NCBI RefSeq assembly: GCF_004358345.1 | Contig: NZ_CP037952.1 | Location: forward strand, 682,001-746,000 | Origin: Parashewanella spongiae | GTDB taxonomy: Bacteria; Pseudomonadota; Gammaproteobacteria; Enterobacterales; Shewanellaceae | DNA length: 64,000 nucleotides | Direction of reading: 5' to 3' | Shown here: one piece after another, positions 1 to 8,321 of the stretch | Numbering within the stretch: position 1 is the first letter of the stretch | Layout of the letters: each line of letters begins with the position of its first letter | Program-made: the position numbers and the translations under genes | Notes under the pieces: generated by a model | Seen by the model: the letters and a program-made list of their open reading frames with translations, nothing else | Databases searched by the model: none | What the model was told of the DNA's origin: nothing

Positions 1-1
1 C

Positions 2-1801
2 AGGTTCTTTAATTTTTCAGCCGCTCAGCATAATTCTATGCAAACGGGTAAACGTATTCGTGCGTTTGGCGAAATCCGACTTGGGAAATATCAAGCTGAA
101 ATCGTGCATCCAGATTATAAAATACTTGATGACGAACAAACTGTGGTGCTTGAAAACACCCTGACACCCATCTACCCATCGACTGAAGGCTTAAAACAGC
201 CAAGTTGGATGAGGTTGACTGAGCAGGCTTTGGAACTACTGCAAAGCGGTGGGCTAACTGAATTACTGCCTGAGTCATTGAGGCCGAATCAAGTCTCATT
301 AGCTGATGCTATACGCACGTTACATCGTCCCGATAATCAAGTGCCATTAACGTTATTAGAAACAGGGACACACCCAGCTCAACAACGTTTAGCGCAAGAA
401 GAATTGTTGGCGCATAACTTGAGCATGCTCAAACTTCGTCAACGAAGTAATCAAGATCCTGCTATCAGCATGGCATCGACAGGACAATTAATCGCTTCAT
501 TTTTAAAACAATTGCCTTTTGAGCCTACAGGGGCACAAACACGTGTAACAGCTGAAATTGCAGCAGACTTAACTAAAAATGCGCCTATGATGCGTTTAGT
601 ACAAGGTGATGTTGGTTCAGGTAAAACCCTTGTTGCGGCATTAGCTGCATTGCAAGTGATTGAAAACGGTTATCAAGTGGCGCTTATGGCACCCACGGAG
701 TTACTTGCTGAGCAACATGCGATTAATTTTACAGAATGGTTTGAGCCTTTAGGCTTAAAAGTCGGCTGGTTAGCAGGTAAATTAAAAGGTAAAGCACGGC
801 AACAATCATTAGAAGACATTGTTTCAGGTGCAGCTCACATTATCGTGGGAACTCATGCTGTATTTCAAGAGCAGGTTAAATATAAAAAGTTGGCGCTTAC
901 TATCATTGATGAGCAGCATAGGTTTGGTGTTCATCAGCGACTAGGGCTTAGAGAAAAAGGCATCAGTCAAGGTTATTATCCACATCAGTTGATCATGACG
1001 GCGACGCCTATTCCACGTACTTTATCGATGACCGCTTATGCCGATTTAGATACTTCGATAATCGATGAGTTACCACCGGGTCGAACTCCTGTAACAACGG
1101 TTGCCGTATCCGATCAACGCCGTGGTGATGTTATTGAACGAGTGCGTATCGCAGCAACAGAAGGAAAACGCCAAGCTTATTGGGTTTGTACCTTAATTGA
1201 TGAATCTGAAGTGCTCGAATGTCAGGCGGCCGAAGATACCGCAGAGGAACTAAAGTCGCTTTTACCTGCACTAACGATAGGATTAGTTCATGGTCGCCTA
1301 AAAAGTGCTGAAAAACAACAGATCATGGAGCAGTTTAGTCAAGGTAAAATTGATCTGCTGGTGGCGACCACAGTGATTGAAGTTGGGGTAAATGTCCCTA
1401 ATGCCAGTTTGATGATAATAGATAATCCTGAGCGTTTGGGACTAGCACAACTTCACCAGCTTAGAGGGCGAGTAGGGCGTGGTGCTACTGTCAGTCATTG
1501 TGTAATGCTATATAAATCACCCTTATCTTATACCGCTAAGCAGCGGCTTGGTGTACTGCGCCAAAGTAATGATGGTTTTGTTATTGCGCAAAAAGATTTA
1601 GAGATACGAGGTCCCGGAGAAGTGTTAGGTACAAAACAAACGGGTCTTGCGGATATGAAAGTTGCTGATTTGAGCCGCGATCAAGCGTTAATACCACAAG
1701 TGCAAATGTTAGCTCAGCATATTTTGGAACAAGTACCAGAAAATGTGGATTCGATTATCCAGCGCTGGTTAGGCGATAAAGATAAATATGTACAAGCGTA
1801 A
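2..1801 (+). CDS. recG: ATP-dependent DNA helicase RecG (5' truncated by window edge)
   Basis: RecG unwinds branched DNA and drives fork reversal and branch migration in recombinational repair. The reading frame is open from base 2, so 599 residues are present; about 95 N-terminal residues are missing compared with the usual length near 693. The fragment opens inside the wedge/OB region. Helicase motifs follow: Walker A GDVGSGKT at about fragment residue 202, the DEQH box (IIDEQHRFG) at about 302, TATPIPRT, and late motifs ATTVIEVGVNVP and QLRGRVGRG. The C-terminus is complete and the next gene is 151 bp downstream on the same strand. Identification is firm; only the start lies outside the window. 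Confidence 0.97.
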   Translation, partial: RFFNFSAAQHNSMQTGKRIRAFGEIRLGKYQAEIVHPDYKILDDEQTVVLENTLTPIYPSTEGLKQPSWMRLTEQALELLQSGGLTELLPESLRPNQVSLADAIRTLHRPDNQVPLTLLETGTHPAQQRLAQEELLAHNLSMLKLRQRSNQDPAISMASTGQLIASFLKQLPFEPTGAQTRVTAEIAADLTKNAPMMRLVQGDVGSGKTLVAALAALQVIENGYQVALMAPTELLAEQHAINFTEWFEPLGLKVGWLAGKLKGKARQQSLEDIVSGAAHIIVGTHAVFQEQVKYKKLALTIIDEQHRFGVHQRLGLREKGISQGYYPHQLIMTATPIPRTLSMTAYADLDTSIIDELPPGRTPVTTVAVSDQRRGDVIERVRIAATEGKRQAYWVCTLIDESEVLECQAAEDTAEELKSLLPALTIGLVHGRLKSAEKQQIMEQFSQGKIDLLVATTVIEVGVNVPNASLMIIDNPERLGLAQLHQLRGRVGRGATVSHCVMLYKSPLSYTAKQRLGVLRQSNDGFVIAQKDLEIRGPGEVLGTKQTGLADMKVADLSRDQALIPQVQMLAQHILEQVPENVDSIIQRWLGDKDKYVQA

Positions 1802-1952
1802 ATATGATTACAATTAAAAACAATTTTAGTGACTGCAATTACCAATGTTTTTAGGATAATATAAAATCTCAATGAGATTGAGCATTGAATGTAAGGCTTA
1901 AGCCTTATTCATTTAGTTTTATGTTTAGTTTGATGATAGCGAAGGACGTAAT

Positions 1953-2843
1953 ATGCAAGCCGATCAACAAGATAAAAGTACCTTAAGAGCAACAGAAAGC
2001 GGCAATAATGTGATGCTTATTATTGTTGTGATTATGCTAGCTGTGGTTGCAACAGGTGGTTATTATTACCTCAATCAAACCAGTGAACCTATCCTTGAGC
2101 CTGTTGTAGAACCCGTTGTTGTGCCAGAGGTACTACCTGAACAACCCTTACCAACTGAAAATATTCCAGAGCCACAACCTGAGCCTATTATTGAGCCAAT
2201 TTCTGAGCCAGAAGTGATTGAGCAATCCAAAGCAGCCGTGGTTGAACCCAAATCTGAGCCTTTACCAAGTCTTGAGCAAAGTGATGGTTTTCTTGTCAAA
2301 AAAACTAAAGACGCTTTTAAAAGAATTAGCATCGATAATATTTTGAAAAAGGATAATGTTGCTCGCCAATTTGTTGTATTTGTTGATCATATCGCTCGTG
2401 GCGATGTAGCGCGTAAAGCCAGCCCTTTGGTTGCCCCTGAGCAACAATTTGATGTGTTAGAAGTCAGTGAAAAAACGTATTTAAATCCTGACAGTTATCA
2501 TCGATATGACATTTATGCAGGTTTGCTTGAGCAAATGAGCGCAACGGCGATTATTGATACTTACACTAAACTGATGCCGTTATTAGAGGATGCATTTGCT
2601 GAACTGGGTTATGAAGATGTGAGTTTTAACCAAAGAGTTCGTAAAGCGATCAGAGAAGTCATGAATGCTCCAGTGATAGAGCAACCAATTGAATTAACCT
2701 CAGTGAGCGTTAATTACAAATTCAAAGATGACAAGCTCGAAGCTCTACCTAATGCTCAAAAACTGATGATCCGCATGGGGCCAGACAATACACGTAAAAT
2801 TAAACTGGCGTTGAAGAAGGTTTATAATCAACTGCCAAAATAA
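1953..2843 (+). CDS. DUF3014 domain-containing membrane-anchored protein
   Basis: A 296-residue protein with one N-terminal transmembrane segment (about residues 20-40, rich in Ile/Val), then a Pro/Glu-rich linker (about 45-95) with repeated EPV/EPI units, then a globular C-terminal part (about 100-296) that resembles DUF3014. That family occurs in gammaproteobacteria and has no established function. The architecture predicts a type II inner-membrane anchor with the C-terminal domain in the periplasm. An AAGGA stretch precedes the ATG by about 7 bases. A strong terminator follows 15 bp after the stop, so the gene is probably transcribed alone or after recG. Confidence 0.8.
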   Translation: MQADQQDKSTLRATESGNNVMLIIVVIMLAVVATGGYYYLNQTSEPILEPVVEPVVVPEVLPEQPLPTENIPEPQPEPIIEPISEPEVIEQSKAAVVEPKSEPLPSLEQSDGFLVKKTKDAFKRISIDNILKKDNVARQFVVFVDHIARGDVARKASPLVAPEQQFDVLEVSEKTYLNPDSYHRYDIYAGLLEQMSATAIIDTYTKLMPLLEDAFAELGYEDVSFNQRVRKAIREVMNAPVIEQPIELTSVSVNYKFKDDKLEALPNAQKLMIRMGPDNTRKIKLALKKVYNQLPK

Positions 2844-2858
2844 TTTAGCCGCATAAAT

Positions 2859-2891
2859 AAAAAAGCCATTGCATTAAGCAATGGCTTTTTT
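2859..2891. terminator. Bidirectional intrinsic terminator
   Basis: A hairpin with a 14-bp perfect stem (AAAAAAGCCATTGC and its complement) and a 5-nt ATTAA loop. The A-run on one side and T-run on the other let it end both the DUF3014 gene (plus) and the convergent GNAT gene (minus). Confidence 0.9.
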
Positions 2892-2897
2892 ACCAAT

Positions 2898-3356
2898 TTA
2901 TTTTAAAACTAATTTAAACCCTTCGTGTGAAGCAATGAAGCTCAGTTTTTCATAAAATCGAATAGCGTCGGGACGCTGTTTATCAGAAGTCAATTGCACT
3001 AAATGGCATTGTCGCTGCTTGGCTCGATTTATTGCCCAAAGAAACATTTGCTCACCAATGCCTTTACCGCGAAAATCAGAGTGGATACGAACACCTTCAA
3101 TTATACAGCGCCATGAGCCTGTATGAGTTAAATACGGAATAAACGTAAGTTGCAGCATACTGACGGCTTGCTGCTGAAATTCAATCACAACAAGTTCGTT
3201 ATTAGGGTCTTGCTCAATATGCTCAAACGCAGTTAAATACGAAGTATTTATTGGTTTCGAAGTGTCTTCACGCTTACGGCCTAAATCATCATCAGACAGT
3301 AAAGTAATTAACGTTTCGAGGTCGTTTTTTTGAGCATTACGATAATCTAATTTCAA
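2898..3356 (-). CDS. GNAT-family N-acetyltransferase
   Basis: About 152 residues. The GNAT acetyl-CoA motif A is visible as RIHSDFRGKGIGEQMFLWAI (V/I-x-x-x-x-R-G-x-G-I/A pattern), with later strand QLTSDKQRPDAIRFYEKLSF typical of the C-terminal half of the fold. The substrate cannot be read from the sequence. The longest frame starts with GTG at 3362, but that codon overlaps an AGGAG ribosome site; the TTG at 3356 lies 5 bases after it and is the better start. The gene is convergent with the DUF3014 gene and shares its terminator. Confidence 0.85.
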   Translation of the reverse strand: MKLDYRNAQKNDLETLITLLSDDDLGRKREDTSKPINTSYLTAFEHIEQDPNNELVVIEFQQQAVSMLQLTFIPYLTHTGSWRCIIEGVRIHSDFRGKGIGEQMFLWAINRAKQRQCHLVQLTSDKQRPDAIRFYEKLSFIASHEGFKLVLK

Positions 3357-3429
3357 TAGCACTCCTAGTTAACCTGAGTTCTGCAGGTGCAAAGCTCAGG
3401 TTGCTTTAAACGTTTACTTTGAATAGAAT

Positions 3430-4665
3430 TTACTTGGAAAGCAACGGCATGATTTTACGATAAGTACAGCTCCGCCAAATCCACTCTATAGGACCAATAC
3501 GGAAAATAGATAACCAAAAATAAGCCAATACGATTTGTGTAACCGTCAATACAGCCCAAATAAGCACCAAGTCAGTTCTGTCTAGGGAAGCGTACCAACT
3601 TAACCCGACGCCATAAAAGAGCGCTGCGCCCACAACAGATTGGAATAAGTACAAACTGAGTGCAATTCGGCCAGTATTAGCGATTAAATGGCTAAACTTA
3701 GCAAGGTTTGATTTGGTTAAAATCAAGTGAATTGCAGCGATATAACCGACAACCAAAAATGGTGAACCTAGCGTCAAAAAAGCATTTCCTAAGCTGAAGT
3801 AAGCTTCAATGGCCCACTCATGAGAATAGTTATAAATGAGTCCAGCTCCCGTAATAATATAGCCAATGATCATGCCGAATATGGCAACTTTTTTATAGGT
3901 CGTTGACTCGAGTTTGCCCTGCAAAAATCCAAGATTAAAAAGGTAAAAACCGAGTATCATCATTGCCCCTGCGCGAAGAATAGCGACGAAACTCATCATG
4001 ATCAAAGGCTTGAGTACAGCTAAGCTTGCTTCTTGCCCGTTAAGAGTCATGTTATTTTCAAAAGTGTGAATATCTGCTATTGAACCTTGGTAGACATGAG
4101 TTAATTGTTGGATTTGCTCTGTTGAAGGAGTGAAAAATAGCTTTATTTGCTCAATTTCAAGCGCTGAAAGTGCGTTAATGTCTATATTCATCCCAAATAA
4201 TGATATCAATCCAACGAGGCTATACATGAAAACAAACAGGGATACTAAACCTTTATTAGATGCTCCAAGTAACGGGAAAACTAACATTCCCAAAATCGCA
4301 TAGAGCGTCAAAACGTCACCGCTCCAGATATAACTGATATGAAGATAACCTATGATAAAAAGTAGTGCTAAGCGGATGTAAATTGTCGAGGAACCACGCG
4401 GCTTTCCAGCGACATGTTCAGATTTAAATTTATGATAGAGTAACGCCAGTCCAGCGCCAAATAATACTGAAAACATCCCCATAAACTTTTGATCAGCGAA
4501 CAAATTGAGTAAGGAAAACCAAAATTGATTGCTGAATGAATCGCCGTGAAAACTAGTAGGATTTAAATACGCTGACATCGGCATTGAAAAAGCGACTAGG
4601 TTCATTAATGGTAGCCCCAATAAGGCTATTCCGCGTAGCACATCGAGTGAGTTGATCCGTTTCAT
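3430..4665 (-). CDS. DUF418 domain-containing membrane protein (YeiB-like)
   Basis: A 411-residue polytopic inner-membrane protein. It begins RINSLDVLRGIALLGLPLMN, the R-x-x-x-LD-x-LRG opening seen in YeiB/DUF418 and acyltransferase-3-like proteins. About ten hydrophobic helices follow. The C-terminal third (from about residue 250) carries the DUF418 pattern: GRIALSLYLFQS near residue 325 and a terminal GPIEWIWR box. YeiB relatives are inferred to act on envelope molecules, but no reaction is established. Length and topology fit the family. It stands alone, divergent from the TIGR03899-like gene. Confidence 0.85.
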   Translation of the reverse strand: MKRINSLDVLRGIALLGLPLMNLVAFSMPMSAYLNPTSFHGDSFSNQFWFSLLNLFADQKFMGMFSVLFGAGLALLYHKFKSEHVAGKPRGSSTIYIRLALLFIIGYLHISYIWSGDVLTLYAILGMLVFPLLGASNKGLVSLFVFMYSLVGLISLFGMNIDINALSALEIEQIKLFFTPSTEQIQQLTHVYQGSIADIHTFENNMTLNGQEASLAVLKPLIMMSFVAILRAGAMMILGFYLFNLGFLQGKLESTTYKKVAIFGMIIGYIITGAGLIYNYSHEWAIEAYFSLGNAFLTLGSPFLVVGYIAAIHLILTKSNLAKFSHLIANTGRIALSLYLFQSVVGAALFYGVGLSWYASLDRTDLVLIWAVLTVTQIVLAYFWLSIFRIGPIEWIWRSCTYRKIMPLLSK

Positions 4666-4754
4666 ATTGTAATTATTTTATCCCTAATTATAGTTGTAAC
4701 TTAAGATTAACATAGCGGCTATAATACTTAAAAAAAGCAGGGTTTGGATGTTAA

Positions 4755-5588
4755 ATGAAACAGGCAATTACAATTGACCAAAATAAAAGAACAGAGTCAG
4801 GTGTTTCTGCTCGACGAAAAGTGTTGCAACTTGGTGTGCAACTTGGCCTCGCTGTTGATGGCGATTACAAACCTTCTGAAGCATCTATTGCGGCTCGTGG
4901 TGAATATCGTGAACGAAAAACACTCGTCAGTTATCAAGCTAATCTTGAGTCTATTTATAATCAAGCGATTGAACATACTCCCTCTGATGTGACGGGTATT
5001 GATTTAGATCCTGATTGGTTACACAATTTTTTTAAAATGGCCGAACAAATTCATAATCCTAAGATGCAAAACCTTTGGTCTCGAATTTTAGCGAAAGAGA
5101 TTATTAAACCAGGCAATTTCAGCATCCGCACTTTAGAAAGGCTTAAACAGCTTACCCAGCGTGAAGCGTTGATACTCGAAAAAGCATTAGGGCTTGGTTG
5201 TACAATAAATGGAGAAACGCGATTAAAGCTGATTTACTGTTCAAAACTCACAGGTGGGCTGCAACTGTATTTTCGAAGTAGTTCGGTTACTAGTATTGAT
5301 TTATCGCTGTTTGGTTTGCCTTACTCGAGCATTCTTAGCTTGATTAATGCGGGTATTATTCATCATGATGAGTTTGAAACAGGACGTCTTACTAAAAATC
5401 AGTCTGTTACATTAACTTATCCCCATACTCAATTAACCTTAAAGCCTAAACGTGGAAATTTAATTTTTGGCTATTACCGATTTACCAGTATTGGTAATGA
5501 ATTAGCGCAATTGGTTTTTCCAAATGTTGATACGAAATTTACTAAAGCCATGTCCGCATTAATGAAAAACGATTTTGATGTTCAATAA
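4755..5588 (+). CDS. TIGR03899-like protein of unknown function
   Basis: A 277-residue soluble protein. The central part (LDPDWLHNFFKMAEQIHNPKMQNLWSRILAKE, about residues 92-123, quoted as a position range with key residues DPDW, NP, LW, ILA) matches what I recall of the TIGR03899/DUF2806 group, in which a DPDWL-x-x-F segment precedes an (M/I)QxLWAxIL-like segment. These proteins are common in Shewanella and Vibrio and have no assigned role. No signal peptide or membrane helix is seen. The stop codon at 5586-5588 directly abuts a MITE1 copy, so any original 3' untranslated region has been displaced. Confidence 0.65.
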   Translation: MKQAITIDQNKRTESGVSARRKVLQLGVQLGLAVDGDYKPSEASIAARGEYRERKTLVSYQANLESIYNQAIEHTPSDVTGIDLDPDWLHNFFKMAEQIHNPKMQNLWSRILAKEIIKPGNFSIRTLERLKQLTQREALILEKALGLGCTINGETRLKLIYCSKLTGGLQLYFRSSSVTSIDLSLFGLPYSSILSLINAGIIHHDEFETGRLTKNQSVTLTYPHTQLTLKPKRGNLIFGYYRFTSIGNELAQLVFPNVDTKFTKAMSALMKNDFDVQ

Positions 5589-5935
5589 TACCAATTACAG
5601 TAATTAAATTCCCAGCTCAGAGCTATGTATGTGTTCAAAGTACAAGTGAAATTGATGAAGACATAGTTATTACCGACATACAAAACTGTCGTTACTACAT
5701 TGCTACGTTGAGACAGTTTTGCGTAGTAATTTGGACACATAAAAGCTCCCTAAGGGCAAGGCTAAAGGATTCCATTACTAGGTTACAAGTTTTTGAATTA
5801 TCCCGACAAAAGCAAGAAGTGCGTTGAACGCCAGCTTTGTATGGCGACCGTAGAGAATATAGTACTTCAAACTTGCGCCTTGTACTGAAATCCTTTAGCT
5901 CTTGCTGAGTGGGAAGTAAATTACTGTAATTGGTA
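5589..5935 (+). repeat. MITE1 copy A (about 347 bp, miniature inverted-repeat element)
   Basis: The ends are inverted repeats: TACCAATTACAGTAATTAA on the left and its complement TTACTGTAATTGGTA on the right. The interior is shared with copies at 11816-14412 (interrupted), 27684-28013, 51990-52351 and 52606-53010, and with an end fragment at 56153-56193. Landmarks in order are CTCAGAGCTATGTATG, the 32-nt module (5671-5702), AAGCTCCC-AAGGGCAAGGCTAAAGG, TTATCCCGACAAAAGC and GTGCGTTGAACGCCAGC. It encodes no protein. Its left end touches the stop codon of the preceding gene. Confidence 0.9.
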
Positions 5936-5981
5936 TAACTCGGTTTAAAGGTCTATTTAAATTTGAAGGGTTAATGGAACA

Positions 5982-6199
5982 GGGTAAACGCATGAATGTT
6001 TTTCGAACAATAACCTAAGGCTTTATAGCCCGTTATTTCCGTGAAAACTGGAATCCAGTGACTTTGGGTATTCCAATATAAGGCGCTAGATGACCGACAT
6101 ACAAAACTGTCGTTATTTCATTGCCCACTTTCGTGGGAATGACGAAATTACCACATGGAGTTGTTTATATATCACTCACTCGTGCGGTTGTCCTGATTA
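5982..6199 (+). repeat. Dispersed repeat family 4, copy 1 (with a 32-nt module)
   Basis: Begins GGGTAAACGCATGAATG and ends CTCACTCGTGCGGTTG. The same two blocks, plus GGGAATGACGAAATTACC, occur in reverse at 11635-11768. This copy carries extra material between the blocks, including GAATCCAGTGACTTT and a 32-nt module at 6092-6123. Non-coding. The rest of 5936-6382 is AT-rich leader for the next gene with no other recognised element. Confidence 0.7.
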
Positions 6200-6382
6200 A
6201 TGGAATAAGTTTATCTTGTTGATTTTAACGTGTTAATTTTTAGTTGTTTATGTTGTGTTTTGATTAATTTTACATTAATAAATATTACTTAACTTGAAGA
6301 GCGCTGGTTTTTATATAAAACTTTTATATATGTGATCTGCGTTAGAGCAGAGTAGCTAGGATTTATTGCCTAAGGTTTTTCG

Positions 6383-7597
6383 ATGATTGAACAACGAACA
6401 TTATCTCAAGAAAAATGGGGAGAGTTGGTTTCTTTAGCTGCAGACCTAATAAAGATTTCTTCAGTTGAGGTTAGTACAAAAGAAAGCCTACCCACACTGT
6501 GTGTTAAAGTTTTAAGCTCTGAAAAAAGTGAAGTTGAGCTGAAATATAATGTTGTTGAGGTTAACAAACAATTGTTAGTTTTTTTTAAACCTGAGCCTTC
6601 TCAAAATGAGCATCTGACCGAAATAGCTACAGAGATTGGGAAAAAATGGAACGCAACTAAATCCCAACATAAACAGTTTACAGCTGCGACAAAGGGGAGT
6701 GTGAACGATAAATTACCACCAATGAAGAGTAGTGATGGAAAGTTGCAGATGAACATTAGCTCATTGGCCGCAACGAAGGATGAAGATGAGGCTTGGTCTA
6801 ATATCTCCACATTGCCTCAAAGTGTTCAGTCTACCACACAGGGCAAAAAAGGAGAGTTTGTTTATGTCGCTACCCCTTTCAGAGATCCTAAAAATTCTGA
6901 CGAATTTGTAAAGGTTATGCCTGTAACTGATTCCTCCCTTGAACCTAAAAGATCAAGTGAATCTGCTCCTGATTTTAACAAACTTGTTCCTAAATTGCCT
7001 TGGAAAAGAAGAGCCGTTAGTTTTTTGAAAAAGATGATTGCTCCAGAGGGATACGTTGAAAACGAACGTGCTTGTGCATGGGATGCATATGAGTACATAG
7101 AAGAAAGTATTAATAAATTAGAACTGAAGAGTACATATGTTGGACGTAAAACATACAAGGATGGTGAGCAAGAGTACATGAAAGATTGTGATTTACACTT
7201 GTTTTTAGCGCAAGAAAGGAAGCGTTTGAATCAGTTACCTGAAACAGAAAAACCTAAAATTTACGTTACTCCTATTGGAGTATTTAGGTCGTGGGTTCCA
7301 AATTCTCCACATTGCGTTTTAGGGGTAATCTACCATAATAAAATGTGGGTGGTTGACTCTCATGAAGAAGGATTGTGTGACTTTAGAAATTTGAAAGCCT
7401 ATTCAACAAAGTTTCAAGATGTTGCGGATAGCAGCAACTGTGCAAGGTACGCGGCTTATACAGGGTTGAGACTTATTGAACTTATTGAATTTAATAATAA
7501 TATGAGTAAATTGCCATTTAGGGAACTAATGAGAAATATTAAAAATCCAAAGTTGAGTGACATAAGTGTTTTATTCAATGAGCCATCATCGAGCTAA
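6383..7597 (+). CDS. Unknown 404-residue protein; possible cysteine-protease-like C-terminal domain (effector candidate)
   Basis: I do not recognise a named family. The N-terminal half (1-215) is Ser/Thr/Lys-rich and of low complexity, without a Sec signal or membrane helix. The C-terminal half is compact and shows SPHCVLGVIYHNKMWVVDSH (His310, Asp325), then Gln345 and SSNCARYAAYTGL (Cys353). A His, then an acidic residue about 15 positions later, then Gln and a Cys opening a helix is the order found in clan CE cysteine proteases and acetyltransferases (Ulp1, YopJ-like). This is a motif-level inference only. An AAGG site lies about 8 bases before the ATG. The gene stands alone between repeats and a convergent glycerophosphodiesterase. 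Confidence 0.75.
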   Translation: MIEQRTLSQEKWGELVSLAADLIKISSVEVSTKESLPTLCVKVLSSEKSEVELKYNVVEVNKQLLVFFKPEPSQNEHLTEIATEIGKKWNATKSQHKQFTAATKGSVNDKLPPMKSSDGKLQMNISSLAATKDEDEAWSNISTLPQSVQSTTQGKKGEFVYVATPFRDPKNSDEFVKVMPVTDSSLEPKRSSESAPDFNKLVPKLPWKRRAVSFLKKMIAPEGYVENERACAWDAYEYIEESINKLELKSTYVGRKTYKDGEQEYMKDCDLHLFLAQERKRLNQLPETEKPKIYVTPIGVFRSWVPNSPHCVLGVIYHNKMWVVDSHEEGLCDFRNLKAYSTKFQDVADSSNCARYAAYTGLRLIELIEFNNNMSKLPFRELMRNIKNPKLSDISVLFNEPSSS

Positions 7598-7619
7598 AGA
7601 TATCCGCTAATATACCGTT

Positions 7620-8288
7620 TTAAAATTCAAGGTGATCACTAAATATTCCATCAACTCCGAGTGCCTTCATTTCTTCAAAATCGTGTTTGTTGTTCACTGT
7701 AAACACATTCACTTTCATACCTTTGAGGTGAACATCATCAATCATTTCTTGGTTGATAAAATTCAAAGATAAATTAACAGCAACTGCATTTAACTTCGAA
7801 GCTGTCGCCGCTAAATCCAGTGGAACTCCTTCAATGAGAGGGGCAATATGAGCTTGTGGATGTGATTTTTTAAACTCAGCCAATTCAGGATGTTTAAATG
7901 ATGAAATTAATAGCTGATCAATTCGAAATCCAAACTGAGTAATGGCTTCTGGATATAGCTTGATGAGTGGTTTAACAGTGTTAAACCCTTTTAATTCGAT
8001 GTTTACTTCGCACCGTCCGCCAACGTACTCTAACACTTGCCATAGGGTCGGAATAGGCTGCCCTTGAACGGTAATTTGGCTGAGTTCAGATAATGTTATC
8101 TGATCAATATAACCCGATCCTGAACTGATTTCATCTAACCGTCGGTCATGGAATACAACCAAGGTACCTTCTACGTTGTGCACATCAAGTTCAATAGCAG
8201 TAGCGCCTAACTCCAATGCTTTTTCGAAAGCTTGTAGAGTATTTTCAGGGTAATACCTACTGGCACCACGATGCGCATATATTTTCAT
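7620..8288 (-). CDS. Glycerophosphodiester phosphodiesterase (cytoplasmic, UgpQ-like)
   Basis: It hydrolyses glycerophosphodiesters to glycerol-3-phosphate and an alcohol. The 222-residue protein opens with the GDPD signature: YAHRGASRYYPENTLQAF, then IELDVH and VVFHDRRLDE, which supply the catalytic His pair and the metal-binding Glu/Asp. Later ELKGF and the terminal GVDGIFSDH also match the family. No signal peptide, so it should act in the cytoplasm like UgpQ rather than the periplasmic GlpQ. A GTG at 8300 gives four more residues; the ATG at 8288 has a GTGAG site at better spacing. It lies 33 bp downstream of the mechanosensitive channel gene and may share its transcript. Confidence 0.92.
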   Translation of the reverse strand: MKIYAHRGASRYYPENTLQAFEKALELGATAIELDVHNVEGTLVVFHDRRLDEISSGSGYIDQITLSELSQITVQGQPIPTLWQVLEYVGGRCEVNIELKGFNTVKPLIKLYPEAITQFGFRIDQLLISSFKHPELAEFKKSHPQAHIAPLIEGVPLDLAATASKLNAVAVNLSLNFINQEMIDDVHLKGMKVNVFTVNNKHDFEEMKALGVDGIFSDHLEF

Positions 8289-8321
8289 GAATTTACTCAC
8301 TGGTTTTATTTTTATAAGACA

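Noticed and set aside
5589..6382. Small RNA gene in the MITE1 and leader region
   Set aside because: Hairpins are present, but they are explained by the repeat elements; no promoter-terminator pair was found.
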